Part shown: one piece after another, positions 9,406 to 17,135 of the stretch
Layout of the letters: the number at the start of each line of letters is the position of its first letter
Position numbering within the stretch: the stretch's first letter is position 1
Source: an uncultured Pelagibacteraceae bacterium
Lineage (GTDB): Bacteria; Pseudomonadota; Alphaproteobacteria; Pelagibacterales; Pelagibacteraceae
NCBI GenBank assembly: GCA_902617975.1
Contig: CACMYV010000011.1
Coordinates: 1 to 32,569 of the forward strand
Direction: 5' to 3'
Length of the DNA: 32,569 bases
Position numbers and translations under genes: made by a program
The notes under the pieces: model-generated
What the model saw: only the letters and a program-made list of their open reading frames with translations
What the model was told of the DNA's origin: nothing
The model's database searches: none

Positions 9406-10191
9406 TCAGGTGATATTCTTAGGATCTGGCATTCCAACTTTATTGTAACCGGCATCTACATAATGAATTTCACCAGTAACACCACCAGCCATATCACTTA
9501 AAAGATATAATGCTGAATTTCCGACATCAAGATTATCTACATTTCTTTTCAAAAATGAATGATCGGCATTCCACTTGTAAAGAAATTTAGCATCCCCAAT
9601 AGCAGAAGCTGCTAGAGTTTTAATTGGTCCCGCACTTATTGCATTAACTCTAATATTCTTTGCTCCCAGGTCTCTTGCAAGATATTTAACACTAGACTCT
9701 AGTGCAGCTTTACATACGCCCATTACATTATAATTAGGTATGGCTTTATTTGCTTCATAACTCAAAGTAATCATACTACCACCTTGCTTCATTATTTTAG
9801 ATGCTTCTCTAGCAACTTCAGTAAATGAAAAACAAGATATTAACATACTTCTTAAAAAGTTTTCTCTAGTTGTATTTAAATATTCTCCTGATAACTCGGA
9901 TTTATCTGAAAATGCAATTGCATGTACAACAAAATCAATTTCTCCCCATTGACTTTTTACATCTTCAAAAAGTTTTACAACTTCTTCTTTTTTTTCTACA
10001 TCACAGCTAAAAGTTACATTTGAATTTAGTTTTTCTGCAAGTGGAATAACTCTTTTTTTTAAAGCATCACCTAAATATGTAAAAGCTAACTCTGCTCCAG
10101 CTTCAGCGAGTTTTTGAGATATACCCCATGCAATTGATCTCTCATTGGCAACGCCCATGATAAGACCTTTTTTTCCCTTCATTAAACTCAT
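9406..10191 (-). CDS. fabI: Enoyl-[acyl-carrier-protein] reductase (NADH)
   Basis: Reduces trans-2-enoyl-ACP in the last step of each fatty-acid elongation cycle. The start chosen gives MSLMKGKKGLIMGVANERS, 261 aa, like E. coli FabI (262 aa) and 4 nt after the fabB stop. An in-frame extension into fabB (to 10209) is unnecessary. The NAD-binding loop GVANERSIAWGI, catalytic Tyr145 and Tyr154, and Lys161 (IPNYNVMGVCK) mark FabI rather than other SDR enzymes. VNAISAGPIKTLAAS is also typical. It forms an operon with fabB and fabA. These residues suggest a classical FabI-type, potentially triclosan-binding enzyme; sensitivity cannot be read from sequence. Confidence 0.97.
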   Translation of the reverse strand: MSLMKGKKGLIMGVANERSIAWGISQKLAEAGAELAFTYLGDALKKRVIPLAEKLNSNVTFSCDVEKKEEVVKLFEDVKSQWGEIDFVVHAIAFSDKSELSGEYLNTTRENFLRSMLISCFSFTEVAREASKIMKQGGSMITLSYEANKAIPNYNVMGVCKAALESSVKYLARDLGAKNIRVNAISAGPIKTLAASAIGDAKFLYKWNADHSFLKRNVDNLDVGNSALYLLSDMAGGVTGEIHYVDAGYNKVGMPDPKNIT

Positions 10192-10195
10192 AGAT

Positions 10196-11407
10196 CTAAA
10201 CTTTCTCAAACACTAATGTTGCATTAGTTCCACCAAAACCAAAGCTGTTAGACATAATTGCATCTAAATTTACGTCTTTTTCAACTTGTGTAACAATCGG
10301 ATAGTTTTTTGCTTCATCATCCATTTCTGAAATATTTGCTGACGCTGAAATAAAATTGTTTTTCATCATTATCAAACTGTAAATTGCTTCGTGAACTGAA
10401 GTTGCACCTAATGAATGACCTGACAAAGATTTTGTCGAACTTATTTTAGGTTTATAGTCTGGGAAAGCCTCACCCACTGCTTTTAATTCTGTAATATCTC
10501 CTACAGGTGTTGATGTCCCGTGAGTATTAATATAGTCAATTTTGTTTTTTGAAGTGGCTAGAGCCATTTTCATACATCTCACCGCTCCCTCTCCAGATGG
10601 TGCAACCATATCATAGCCATCTGATGTTGCTCCATATCCAGTTAATTCTGCGTATATTTTAGCACCTCTTGCTTTGGCATGTTCGTATTCTTCTAGAACA
10701 AGAACTCCACCTCCACCAGCAATCACAAAACCATCTCTTGTTTTATCATATGGTCTTGAGGCTTTTTCAGGGGTGTCATTATATTTTGAGGATAGTGCGG
10801 TCATTGCATCAAACATTGCAGTCATAGCAAAGTGAACCTCATCGCTTCCACCTGCAAAAATAATATTTTGTTTTCCTAATTGAATAAGTTCCATTGCGTT
10901 ACCTATACAATGACCACTCGTCGCGCATGCAGAACTTATTGTGTAATTAGTGCCTTTTATTTTAAATGGAACTGCTAGAGTGGCAGAAGCAGTACTTGCC
11001 ATAGTTCTTGGAACTATAAATGGACCCATTTTTTTTGGATTTTTTTCTCTAGTTTTATCTGATGCTAATATCACATTTTCAATTGATGGTCCTCCTGATC
11101 CCATTACCATCCCAGTTGAAATATTACTAACTTCATTCTCCTCTAATCCAGAATCTTTAACTGCTTCACTCATAGCGACATAATTATATGCTGAGCCAGC
11201 TCCCATAAACCTAATAACTTTTCTATCAATGTAATCCTCTAATTTGATATTAGGTTTACCATGAACATGGCTCTTTAAATTATGTTCTTTATATTCTTCT
11301 GAAAATGTTATTCCTGATTTTGTATTAACTAAAGATTGATAAACTTCATCTTGATTATTCCCTAAACATGAAACTACACCAAGTCCTGTTACAACTACTC
11401 TTTTCAT
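10196..11407 (-). CDS. fabB: 3-oxoacyl-ACP synthase I
   Basis: Elongating ketosynthase needed to extend the cis-3-decenoyl-ACP made by FabA. Its 403 aa and catalytic triad Cys161 ([12 protein letters not shown]), His296 ([11 protein letters not shown]) and His331 (SLSGHSLGA) are all present. FabB rather than FabF is supported by the direct fabA neighbour and overall length. Its ATG shares one base with the fabA stop (TAATG), and the stop is 4 nt before fabI. Together with FabA it gives oxygen-independent unsaturated fatty-acid synthesis. Confidence 0.95.
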   Translation of the reverse strand: MKRVVVTGLGVVSCLGNNQDEVYQSLVNTKSGITFSEEYKEHNLKSHVHGKPNIKLEDYIDRKVIRFMGAGSAYNYVAMSEAVKDSGLEENEVSNISTGMVMGSGGPSIENVILASDKTREKNPKKMGPFIVPRTMASTASATLAVPFKIKGTNYTISSACATSGHCIGNAMELIQLGKQNIIFAGGSDEVHFAMTAMFDAMTALSSKYNDTPEKASRPYDKTRDGFVIAGGGGVLVLEEYEHAKARGAKIYAELTGYGATSDGYDMVAPSGEGAVRCMKMALATSKNKIDYINTHGTSTPVGDITELKAVGEAFPDYKPKISSTKSLSGHSLGATSVHEAIYSLIMMKNNFISASANISEMDDEAKNYPIVTQVEKDVNLDAIMSNSFGFGGTNATLVFEKV

Positions 11408-11907
11408 TATTTAAATAATCCTACCTTAAGATTTTCTGCACTATAAATCTTTTTTCCGTCAGCAAGCAGTATTCCATTTGCAAGTCCCACAGTTGTTTCT
11501 CCTTTAACAAGAATTCTTTTAATATCTATTTCATATGTTGCCATTTTGACATTTTTAAGAACTTCCCCAGTGAATTTTACAGTGCTTACACCTAATGCTC
11601 TACCTCTTCCTGGATTTCCAAGCCAACCAAGAAAAAAGCCAACTAGCTGCCACATAGCATCTAAACCAAGACAACCTGGCATAACTGGATCTTCTCTAAA
11701 ATGACAATCAAAGAACCACAAATTATCCTTAATATCAAGTTCGGCTTTCATAGATCCTTTTTTATAAAAACCCTCACTCTCAGTTATTTCTGTAATTCTA
11801 TCAAACATTAGCATTGGTGGAGAAGGCAATTTTGCATTACCTGGACCAAATAACTTACCATTAGCGCAATCAATTAGTTCGTTGTAATTAAAGGAACTTT
11901 TTTTCAT
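11407..11907 (-). CDS. fabA: 3-hydroxydecanoyl-ACP dehydratase/isomerase
   Basis: Dehydrates 3-hydroxydecanoyl-ACP and isomerises trans-2- to cis-3-decenoyl-ACP, the branch point to unsaturated fatty acids. At 166 aa it has the family size (E. coli 172). The active-site pair His69 ([15 protein letters not shown]) and Asp83 ([12 protein letters not shown]) is intact; the family more often has CHFxGDP, whereas here it is CHFREDP. It is the first gene of fabA-fabB-fabI, transcribed divergently from irr across a 73-bp gap that contains an Irr-box-like dyad. A minus-strand TATAAT at 11945-11940 is a possible -10. Confidence 0.97.
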   Translation of the reverse strand: MKKSSFNYNELIDCANGKLFGPGNAKLPSPPMLMFDRITEITESEGFYKKGSMKAELDIKDNLWFFDCHFREDPVMPGCLGLDAMWQLVGFFLGWLGNPGRGRALGVSTVKFTGEVLKNVKMATYEIDIKRILVKGETTVGLANGILLADGKKIYSAENLKVGLFK

Positions 11908-11957
11908 AATTTTGTAATCTTATTACTTGATTTAGGTACATTATAATATACAAATAG

Positions 11958-11974
11958 TTTAGAATAGTTTTAAA
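11958..11974. promoter_or_regulatory. Irr-box (ICE)-like dyad between fabA and irr
   Basis: TTTAGAA-TAG-TTTTAAA is a 7-3-7 dyad. It resembles the iron control element of alphaproteobacterial Irr, which I recall as TTTAGAA-N3-TTCTAAA. It lies 6 bp before the irr ATG and about 50 bp before the fabA start on the other strand, so it is well placed for irr autoregulation and possibly for fabA control. The half-site TTTAGAA recurs in front of katG. Confidence 0.5.
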
Positions 11975-11980
11975 TTGCTT

Positions 11981-12391
11981 ATGACTAGTAAACAAGAATT
12001 TATTGAAAAACTAAGAAACTCTAGCTTAAGACCAACTAAACAAAGAATAAATATATGCGAGGTTTTGTTTAATAGAGATAAAACTTTCCATTTCACAATA
12101 AACGACTTATTCAATTTGATAAAAGATAAAACTGGAGAGAAAGTTTCTTTAGCAACTGTTTACAATACAGTCCATGCATTCCTTAAAAAAGGATATCTTA
12201 AAGAGATACCAATTAATTCTAATCAAACTTATTTTGATACAAATGTCACAGATCACCACCATTTCTTTGATGTTAATGAAGAAAAGCTTATTGACATTAA
12301 AAATGAGGATGTAGGACCAATAGAGATTCAGAAATCCATTCCTGGAAAAAAAATTAAATCAGTCGAAGTTCTAGTAAAATTAGAGGACTAG
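11981..12391 (+). CDS. irr: Fur-family iron response regulator Irr
   Basis: Iron- and heme-responsive transcription factor that replaces Fur as the main iron regulator in many alphaproteobacteria. The ATG at 11981 gives 136 aa; the frame can be opened 6 bp earlier at a TTG, which is less likely. The winged-helix part is clear (RPTKQRINICEVLF, then VSLATVYNTVHAFLKKGYL). The motif FDTNVTDHHHFF is the Irr-type His cluster. The paired CxxC zinc motifs of classical Fur are absent (only one Cys), and there is no N-terminal heme regulatory Cys-Pro motif. Divergence from fabA is a conserved alphaproteobacterial context. The downstream neighbour is katG with two similar dyads in its promoter. Confidence 0.85.
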   Translation: MTSKQEFIEKLRNSSLRPTKQRINICEVLFNRDKTFHFTINDLFNLIKDKTGEKVSLATVYNTVHAFLKKGYLKEIPINSNQTYFDTNVTDHHHFFDVNEEKLIDIKNEDVGPIEIQKSIPGKKIKSVEVLVKLED

Positions 12392-12425
12392 GTTTTCAAA
12401 ATTACATCATAAATTTTCTGACTTA

Positions 12426-12454
12426 TTGACAATCTTCTTTAGAATAATTATAAA
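12426..12454 (+). promoter_or_regulatory. katG promoter
   Basis: TTGACA at 12426-12431, exactly the -35 consensus, and TATAAA at 12449-12454 (five of six) are separated by 17 bp. The transcript would start near 12461, giving a leader of about 37 nt with a strong AAAGGAG site. This is the best sigma70-like promoter in the window. Its -10 and start site are covered by two Irr-box-like dyads, the arrangement expected for repression. Confidence 0.7.
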
Positions 12455-12477
12455 CAAGAAATTAGAATAATTATAAT
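12438..12477. promoter_or_regulatory. Tandem Irr-box-like dyads over the katG promoter
   Basis: Two 17-bp dyads share TTAGAA-TAA-TTATAA: TTTAGAATAATTATAAA at 12438-12454 and ATTAGAATAATTATAAT at 12461-12477. Their centres are 23 bp apart, about two helical turns, so both would face the same side of the DNA. The first overlaps the spacer and -10, the second starts at the predicted transcription start. The half-site TTTAGAA is the same as before irr. Confidence 0.55.
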
Positions 12478-12497
12478 ATTAAAGGAGACAAATAATA

Positions 12498-14735
12498 ATG
12501 AGTGCGGAATTTCATAAAAGTAAAACATTTAAATCAGCAGAATTAAGTAAGTGCCCTTTTACGGGCGCAGGTACACCAGCAAAATTTAGCGCTGGAAGAG
12601 GACAAACAAACAGAGATTTTTGGCCAAATAGTTTGAATTTGAAAATTTTAAGTCAGCACTCGAATTTATCAAATCCAATGGAGAAAAAATTTAATTATTC
12701 TAAAGAATTTAAAAAACTGAATTACAAAGCACTCAAAAAAGATTTAAACAAATTAATGACTGACTCACAGGACTGGTGGCCAGCAGATTACGGTCATTAT
12801 GGTCCTTTATTTATTAGATTAGCATGGCACGCAGCAGGCACATACAGAACAGGTGATGGTAGAGGAGGAGCTGGAACAGGTAATCAAAGGTTTGCACCGT
12901 TAAATGCTTGGCCTGATAATGTTAATTTAGATAAAGCAAGATTACTTCTGTGGCCAATAAAACAGAAATATGGAAAAAGAATTTCTTGGGCAGATTTATT
13001 TATACTAGTTGGAAATGTAGCATTAGAGTCAATGGGCTTTAAAACGTTCGGTTTTGGAGCGGGAAGAACTGATATCTGGGAACCAGAGGATGATATTTAC
13101 TGGGGTTCAGAAAAAGAAATGTTAGGTGTTAAGAGATACAGCGGAAAAAGAGATCTTGAACAACCATTGGGAGCTTCTCACATGGGATTAATTTATGTAA
13201 ATCCACAAGGTCCAGATTTTAACCCAGACCCATTGAAAGCAGCTCATGATATTAGAGAAACATTTGGACGAATGGCAATGAATGATTATGAAACAGTTGC
13301 GTTGGTTGCTGGTGGTCATACTTTTGGAAAATCTCATGGTGCTGCGCCTGAATCACATAAAGGACCTGATCCAGAAGCATCAAGAATTCAAGATCAAGCA
13401 ACTGGTTGGAATAGTAATTACAAATCAGGAAAAGGTGTACACGCGATAAGTAGTGGTATTGAAGGGGCATGGACACAAACACCAACACAATGGGATATGG
13501 GTTACTTTGATTGTTTATTTAACCATGAATGGGAATTGACAAAAGGACCTGCTGGAGCATTTCAATGGACTCCGAAAAAGAATGGTCAGAGAATTAAAAT
13601 GGTTCCTGATGCTCATGATAAAAGTAAAATGCATCCTCCAATGATGCAAACAACTGATTTATCTTTGAGAATGGATAAAAGTTATGGACCAATTTCAAAA
13701 CATTTTTATCAAAATCCAGATGAATTTGCCGATGCATTTGCAAGAGCTTGGTTTAAGCTTACTCATAGAGACATGGGACCAAGAGCATGTTATTTGGGTA
13801 GCGAAGTACCAAAAGAACAATTAATTTGGCAAGATCCTATAGATAAACCAAAATATAAACTTAAATCAAAAGATATAAGAGATTTAAAATCAAAGCTTTC
13901 AAAATCAAAAATCTCTGTTTCTGATTTAGTTTCTACGGCTTGGGCGTCCGCTTCTACATACAGAGGTTCTGACAAAAGAGGTGGAGCAAATGGTGCAAGA
14001 ATTATGCTTGAGCCCCAAAGAAGTTGGAAAGTCAATAACCCTAAAAAACTTTCAAAAGTTATTAAAGCTTTACAAAAAATTAAGAAGAAATTTGATACAA
14101 ATAAAAAATCAGTTTCAATGGCGGATCTTATAGTATTAGGTGGAAATGTAGGAATAGAGATGGCAGCAAAAAAAGCTGGTCATAAAATTCAGGTTCCATT
14201 TACTCCTGGAAGAGGAGATGCAAGACAAGACCAAACAGATGTAAATTCATTTGGATTACTTGAGCCGCAAGCGGATGGTTTTAGAAACTACATGAAAAAA
14301 GGTAAATCTAATGTTTCAGCTGAGGAAAAATTAATTGATAAGGCACAATTAATGGGATTAACGGCACCAGAGATGACAGTTCTTGTAGGAGGAATGAGAG
14401 TTTTAGATACAAACTATGATAGTTCTAAAAATGGAGTTTTCACAAAAAAACCTGGAACTCTATCAACAGATTATTTTGTAAATCTTCTTGATATGAGTAC
14501 GACTTGGAAAGAAACTGACAAATCTGAACAATATTTTGTTGGTAAAGATAGAAAGTCTAAAAAAACTAAGTGGAAAGGTTCAAGAGTTGACCTTATTTTT
14601 GGTTCAAATTCTCAATTAAGAGCATTAGCCGAAGTCTATGCCTGCAAAGACTCATCTGACAAATTTGTTAAAGACTTTGTATCTGCATGGGTCAAAGTGA
14701 TGAATGCAGATAGATTTGATTTAAGATTAAATTAG
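12498..14735 (+). CDS. katG: Catalase-peroxidase KatG
   Basis: Bifunctional heme enzyme that removes hydrogen peroxide. At 745 aa it is full length, with the tandem duplicated peroxidase domains. The distal pocket is Arg107, Trp110 and His111 ([12 protein letters not shown]), the proximal heme ligand is His274 ([11 protein letters not shown]), and the covalent Trp-Tyr-Met adduct needed for catalase activity is Trp110, Tyr233 (LIYVNPQGP) and Met259 (GRMAMNDYE). The second domain (from about residue 430) retains the fold without heme ligands, as is normal. The ATG has AAAGGAGA at 12481-12488. Parts of the gene are much more GC-rich than neighbours (27 of 60 bases in 13021-13080). Transfer or strong expression could explain that. 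Regulation by the upstream Irr protein is likely but inferred. Confidence 0.98.
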   Translation: MSAEFHKSKTFKSAELSKCPFTGAGTPAKFSAGRGQTNRDFWPNSLNLKILSQHSNLSNPMEKKFNYSKEFKKLNYKALKKDLNKLMTDSQDWWPADYGHYGPLFIRLAWHAAGTYRTGDGRGGAGTGNQRFAPLNAWPDNVNLDKARLLLWPIKQKYGKRISWADLFILVGNVALESMGFKTFGFGAGRTDIWEPEDDIYWGSEKEMLGVKRYSGKRDLEQPLGASHMGLIYVNPQGPDFNPDPLKAAHDIRETFGRMAMNDYETVALVAGGHTFGKSHGAAPESHKGPDPEASRIQDQATGWNSNYKSGKGVHAISSGIEGAWTQTPTQWDMGYFDCLFNHEWELTKGPAGAFQWTPKKNGQRIKMVPDAHDKSKMHPPMMQTTDLSLRMDKSYGPISKHFYQNPDEFADAFARAWFKLTHRDMGPRACYLGSEVPKEQLIWQDPIDKPKYKLKSKDIRDLKSKLSKSKISVSDLVSTAWASASTYRGSDKRGGANGARIMLEPQRSWKVNNPKKLSKVIKALQKIKKKFDTNKKSVSMADLIVLGGNVGIEMAAKKAGHKIQVPFTPGRGDARQDQTDVNSFGLLEPQADGFRNYMKKGKSNVSAEEKLIDKAQLMGLTAPEMTVLVGGMRVLDTNYDSSKNGVFTKKPGTLSTDYFVNLLDMSTTWKETDKSEQYFVGKDRKSKKTKWKGSRVDLIFGSNSQLRALAEVYACKDSSDKFVKDFVSAWVKVMNADRFDLRLN

Positions 14736-14757
14736 TATAGAAAAAGGCGGAAAAAAA

Positions 14758-15354
14758 ATGACATCATTAAATTTTGAAGATTTTTATAAAGTTCCTGAAA
14801 TCAAATTTGACATCTCAAAATTACGTAAAGATCTAGATGCAATATTGGAGAAAAAAAGATTTAATTCACCAGGAGTAACTCACTTTGGTGCAATTCCTTT
14901 AAATCAAATCCCTAATGATGAAGAGTCAATTAAGGGAAATAACATTAGAGGAAGATATTGGACAATTGCTGATGAGACAGGAAAAGAAGTTTCAAGAGAC
15001 ATTGATATTGACGAGTCAAAATATACTCAATTAGTGCCTGAATTTGAGAATACTTATTTCAAGGAAGTTTATGAAATCCTGAGCAAAAAATTTAAATTAG
15101 GTAGGGTAAGACTCCTGTTAAAAGAACCTAGATCTACACTAAGCTGGCATAAAGACCCAGAATGTAGATTGCATGTTCCAATAGTAACTAATGCTGGTTG
15201 TTCAATGGTCATAGAAAATGTTGCAAAACACTTGCCTGCTGATGGTCATGTGTGGATTACCAATAATACAAAATATCATAATTTTTTTAATGGAGGAGAA
15301 CAGGCTAGAGTTCACTTAGTTGCTTGTGTTCTTAATAGCCCGTTTAAAGAATAA
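14758..15354 (+). CDS. Predicted 2-oxoglutarate/Fe(II)-dependent oxygenase (aspartyl beta-hydroxylase-like)
   Basis: A 198-aa soluble protein with a double-stranded beta-helix pattern. His131 and Asp133 (TLSWHKDPECRLHVPI), then a distal His174 (NTKYHNFFNGG) and Arg184 (EQARVHLVAC) fit the Fe(II) HxD...H triad and the 2-oxoglutarate-binding Arg of aspartyl/asparaginyl beta-hydroxylase-like enzymes. RLHVPI and the YHNFFN segment resemble the LRLHLPL and HEVWN blocks of that family. The substrate is unknown. It starts 22 bp after katG with GGCGG-like spacing and shares one base with the next gene (TAATG). Co-transcription with katG suggests a role tied to iron or peroxide status; that is inference. 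Confidence 0.7.
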   Translation: MTSLNFEDFYKVPEIKFDISKLRKDLDAILEKKRFNSPGVTHFGAIPLNQIPNDEESIKGNNIRGRYWTIADETGKEVSRDIDIDESKYTQLVPEFENTYFKEVYEILSKKFKLGRVRLLLKEPRSTLSWHKDPECRLHVPIVTNAGCSMVIENVAKHLPADGHVWITNNTKYHNFFNGGEQARVHLVACVLNSPFKE

Positions 15355-15593
15355 TGGAAGTTACTAATGGTATTTTTAAAGCTGCTGGACAGATTTATAC
15401 TAATAACAGAGGCTCAATTTTAAGAACAATCGTTTATACGCTTGGTCACTTTGCAATTGCCATAACAGTTTTGATGTTGGTTGCGGATGTATCATTTATG
15501 ATAGCCTTAACTGATGCAATAGTAGAACCAATCGCTAATTCTGTTTGGTATTTCGTTTTAGATAAGTGGTGGGCAAGTAGATCAAAAAGTTAA
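15354..15593 (+). CDS. DUF2061-like small membrane protein
   Basis: A 79-aa protein with two predicted membrane helices (about 27-45 and 49-68). SILRTIVYTLGHFAIAITVL, then FMIALTDAIVEPIANSVWYF and a terminal LDKWWASR, resemble DUF2061 proteins, which have an initial basic R.xxKT segment, two helices and a final tryptophan-rich xxWxxR. Function is unknown. Its ATG overlaps the stop of the oxygenase gene, so the two are coupled; its stop lies inside a Fur-box-like dyad (15589-15607). Confidence 0.55.
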   Translation: MEVTNGIFKAAGQIYTNNRGSILRTIVYTLGHFAIAITVLMLVADVSFMIALTDAIVEPIANSVWYFVLDKWWASRSKS

Positions 15594-15607
15594 TAATAAT
15601 CATTATC
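15589..15607. promoter_or_regulatory. Fur-box-like dyad
   Basis: GTTAATAATAATCATTATC matches the classical 19-bp E. coli Fur box (GATAATGATAATCATTATC) at 17 positions. It overlaps the stop codon of the DUF2061-like gene and lies about 130 bp before the Cys-rich small gene. No other gene on either strand begins nearby, so the small gene is the obvious target. The AT-rich background raises the chance rate, but the CATTATC half is not a simple AT repeat. Confidence 0.5.
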
Positions 15608-15646
15608 AATAAATAAATAGAAAAAATTTTATAAGGATAATTTGTA

Positions 15647-15696
15647 GTAATAATAATTATTCGCAAAAAAAATACGTAAATAATAATTATTCGCAA
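15647..15696 (+). repeat. Two direct repeats with internal dyad, 30 bp apart
   Basis: AATAATAATTATTCGCAA occurs at 15649-15666 and again, identically, at 15679-15696, exactly 30 bp apart (about three helical turns). Both are preceded by GTA(A). Each contains the perfect palindrome AATAAT-A-ATTATT, which fits the 7-1-7 core of a Fur-family operator with a few mismatches. The TCGCAA tail breaks the AT monotony and argues against chance. They lie between the Fur-box-like site and the Cys-rich gene, and together make a three-site array. Confidence 0.6.
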
Positions 15697-15739
15697 GGAT
15701 ATTTGTTGAAAATAATTTTTTCATATTTAATTTTAAAGT

Positions 15740-15919
15740 ATGCAAATAGAAAATTACAATTGTAAAAAATGTGGATTAACAATTTCTTCAACTTGTTCTA
15801 AGTGTGATAAAATAGTTGATGTTGAAGTCCTTGATGATGGATGTATTGTTCAAAAGACTAAATGTGTTGATTGTGCGAATGCTCCAGTGATCAAAGACGT
15901 ATGTGTCCAACAAAAATAA
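15740..15919 (+). CDS. Cys-rich 59-aa protein, probable zinc-ribbon or metal-binding, unknown
   Basis: Open frame from ATG at 15740 to TAA at 15919 with eight Cys in 59 residues. CxxC pairs occur at 8/11 (YNCKKCG), 19/22 (STCSKCD) and 42/45 (TKCVDCA), with single Cys at 35 and 55. This is a two-ribbon-like arrangement with an acidic beta segment (KIVDVEVLDDGC) between. No signal peptide is seen, so it is likely cytoplasmic. Such Cys spacing cannot arise easily in AT-rich non-coding DNA, which supports a real gene. The 146-bp upstream region holds three Fur-family-like dyads. Binding of Zn or Fe is inferred; I recognise no named family. No clear ribosome-binding site is present. Confidence 0.7.
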   Translation: MQIENYNCKKCGLTISSTCSKCDKIVDVEVLDDGCIVQKTKCVDCANAPVIKDVCVQQK

Positions 15920-15945
15920 TTAGTTAATATATATAACTTAAAGGG

Positions 15946-16392
15946 TTAGTTGATTTTTCCCCAAAGATCTTCTTCATCAACCCACCCTTTAAAACTTTTT
16001 GTTTCTACTAAACACCAATTTCTCTGACATTTTTTTACTAACAATAATCTTCCAGTTTCTATTTTAGCCATTGGTTTGGAAAATTTAGTTGGTTTTTTGA
16101 AAAGAATTTTATTTGACACAGTTATAAAGGATTTTGATTGCTTCAATTGAGATATATGTATCCACCCACCATTTTTTTTATTATCAATTATTCTTCTAAA
16201 ATTTTCTTTTTTATCAATCACTTTTACTGGCAAATTTATTTTCTTGTAAATATACTTTATTGGATAATCAAAACTTGGTCCATATCTTACGTTTACCTTA
16301 TCATTTTTAAGCATTAAAAATTTTTCATTATCCTCCGAAATGACATTTGAGGTAAAAAATATTATGATTAAAACCTTGAAGATTAATTGCAC
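15946..16392 (-). CDS. Exported bacterial SH3-domain protein
   Basis: A 148-aa protein with a hydrophobic N-terminus typical of a signal peptide (about residues 1-20, QLIFKVLIIIFFTSNVIS). Two tandem bacterial SH3-like units follow: KNDKVNVRYGPSFDYPI then GGWIHISQL, and later ETGRLLLVKKCQRNWCLVE with GWVDEEDLWG. Such proteins usually act in the periplasm on peptidoglycan or as targeting modules. No ATG is available; GTG at 16392 is chosen because AAAGG lies 6 nt before it, while the TTG at 16398 has no room for a site. It overlaps the MoeB-like gene by 10 bp. The substrate is unknown. Confidence 0.75.
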   Translation of the reverse strand: MQLIFKVLIIIFFTSNVISEDNEKFLMLKNDKVNVRYGPSFDYPIKYIYKKINLPVKVIDKKENFRRIIDNKKNGGWIHISQLKQSKSFITVSNKILFKKPTKFSKPMAKIETGRLLLVKKCQRNWCLVETKSFKGWVDEEDLWGKIN

Positions 16393-17135
16393 AAGCAACC
16401 TTTTTTTTTAGTAAATTTTATTTTTCTAAATTCTAGTTTTTTTAGATTAACCACCAGAATTGATGAATGAAGACTTTTATCAGAAGAAATTATGTTTTTT
16501 AAAACTTCATTTGCTTGCATACTCCCAATTATATTTGATGTAGTTCCTAATATTCCTTCACTTTCACAATTTAAAACTTCATCAGAAGGTTCTGACTGGT
16601 AAAAACATTTTAAACATGGGCTTGATTTATTATTAAAGTCGAATGAAAAAATATGTCCATCAAATTTGCTAATAGCACCAACTATTAATTTTCTTTTATA
16701 TTTTATTGAAAATTTATTTATTAAAAATTTAGTTTTAAAATTATCTGTTCCATCTACAATTATATCGAAATCTTTTACAATTTTATTTAAATTTTTTTCT
16801 GATGCTTTTTCTTTTAAAATTTTGACTTTTACATCTCTGTTAATTAATTTTATTCTTCTTTTAAAGATATCAACCTTAAATTTTCCAACATCTTTTGAAG
16901 TATACAAAATTTGTCTTTGAAGATTTGAAATATCTACTTTATCGTGATCAATAGCGCCTATATATCCTACACCGCATCTAGCCAACAAATCTGCAACTGG
17001 ACTACCTAATCCACCAATTCCTACAATTAAAACTTTTGAATTAATTATTTTCTTTTGTCCTAATATACCAATATCCTTAAGTATTATTTGTCTAGAGTAT
17101 CTCTCAAGCTTTCGTTTAGATAATGAATTTTTCAC
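16383..17135 (-). CDS. moeB: MoeB/ThiF-family adenylyltransferase (sulfur-carrier activation)
   Basis: E1-like enzyme that adenylates the C-terminal Gly of a ubiquitin-like sulfur carrier (MoaD or ThiS). The 250-aa length is typical. The nucleotide loop GIGGLGSP is at 39-46, with DHDKVDISNLQRQILY and DGTDNFKTKFLIN after it. Zinc ligands are C174/C177 (CLKC) and a C-terminal C247/C249, spaced CxC instead of CxxC. The conserved Cys190 (LNCESEGILG) is present. No carrier protein gene is nearby, so molybdopterin versus thiamine use cannot be settled here. Its start overlaps the dut stop as ATGA. Confidence 0.8.
   Translation of the reverse strand: MKNSLSKRKLERYSRQIILKDIGILGQKKIINSKVLIVGIGGLGSPVADLLARCGVGYIGAIDHDKVDISNLQRQILYTSKDVGKFKVDIFKRRIKLINRDVKVKILKEKASEKNLNKIVKDFDIIVDGTDNFKTKFLINKFSIKYKRKLIVGAISKFDGHIFSFDFNNKSSPCLKCFYQSEPSDEVLNCESEGILGTTSNIIGSMQANEVLKNIISSDKSLHSSILVVNLKKLEFRKIKFTKKKGCLCN

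Noticed and set aside
10192..10209. N-terminal extension of fabI into fabB
   Set aside because: Alignment with known FabI starts at MSLMKGKKG; the extra residues are the out-of-frame end of fabB.
16666..16920. Plus-strand 84-aa open frame inside the MoeB-like gene
   Set aside because: Reads the antisense of a well-supported gene; composition is a Phe/Leu-rich echo.
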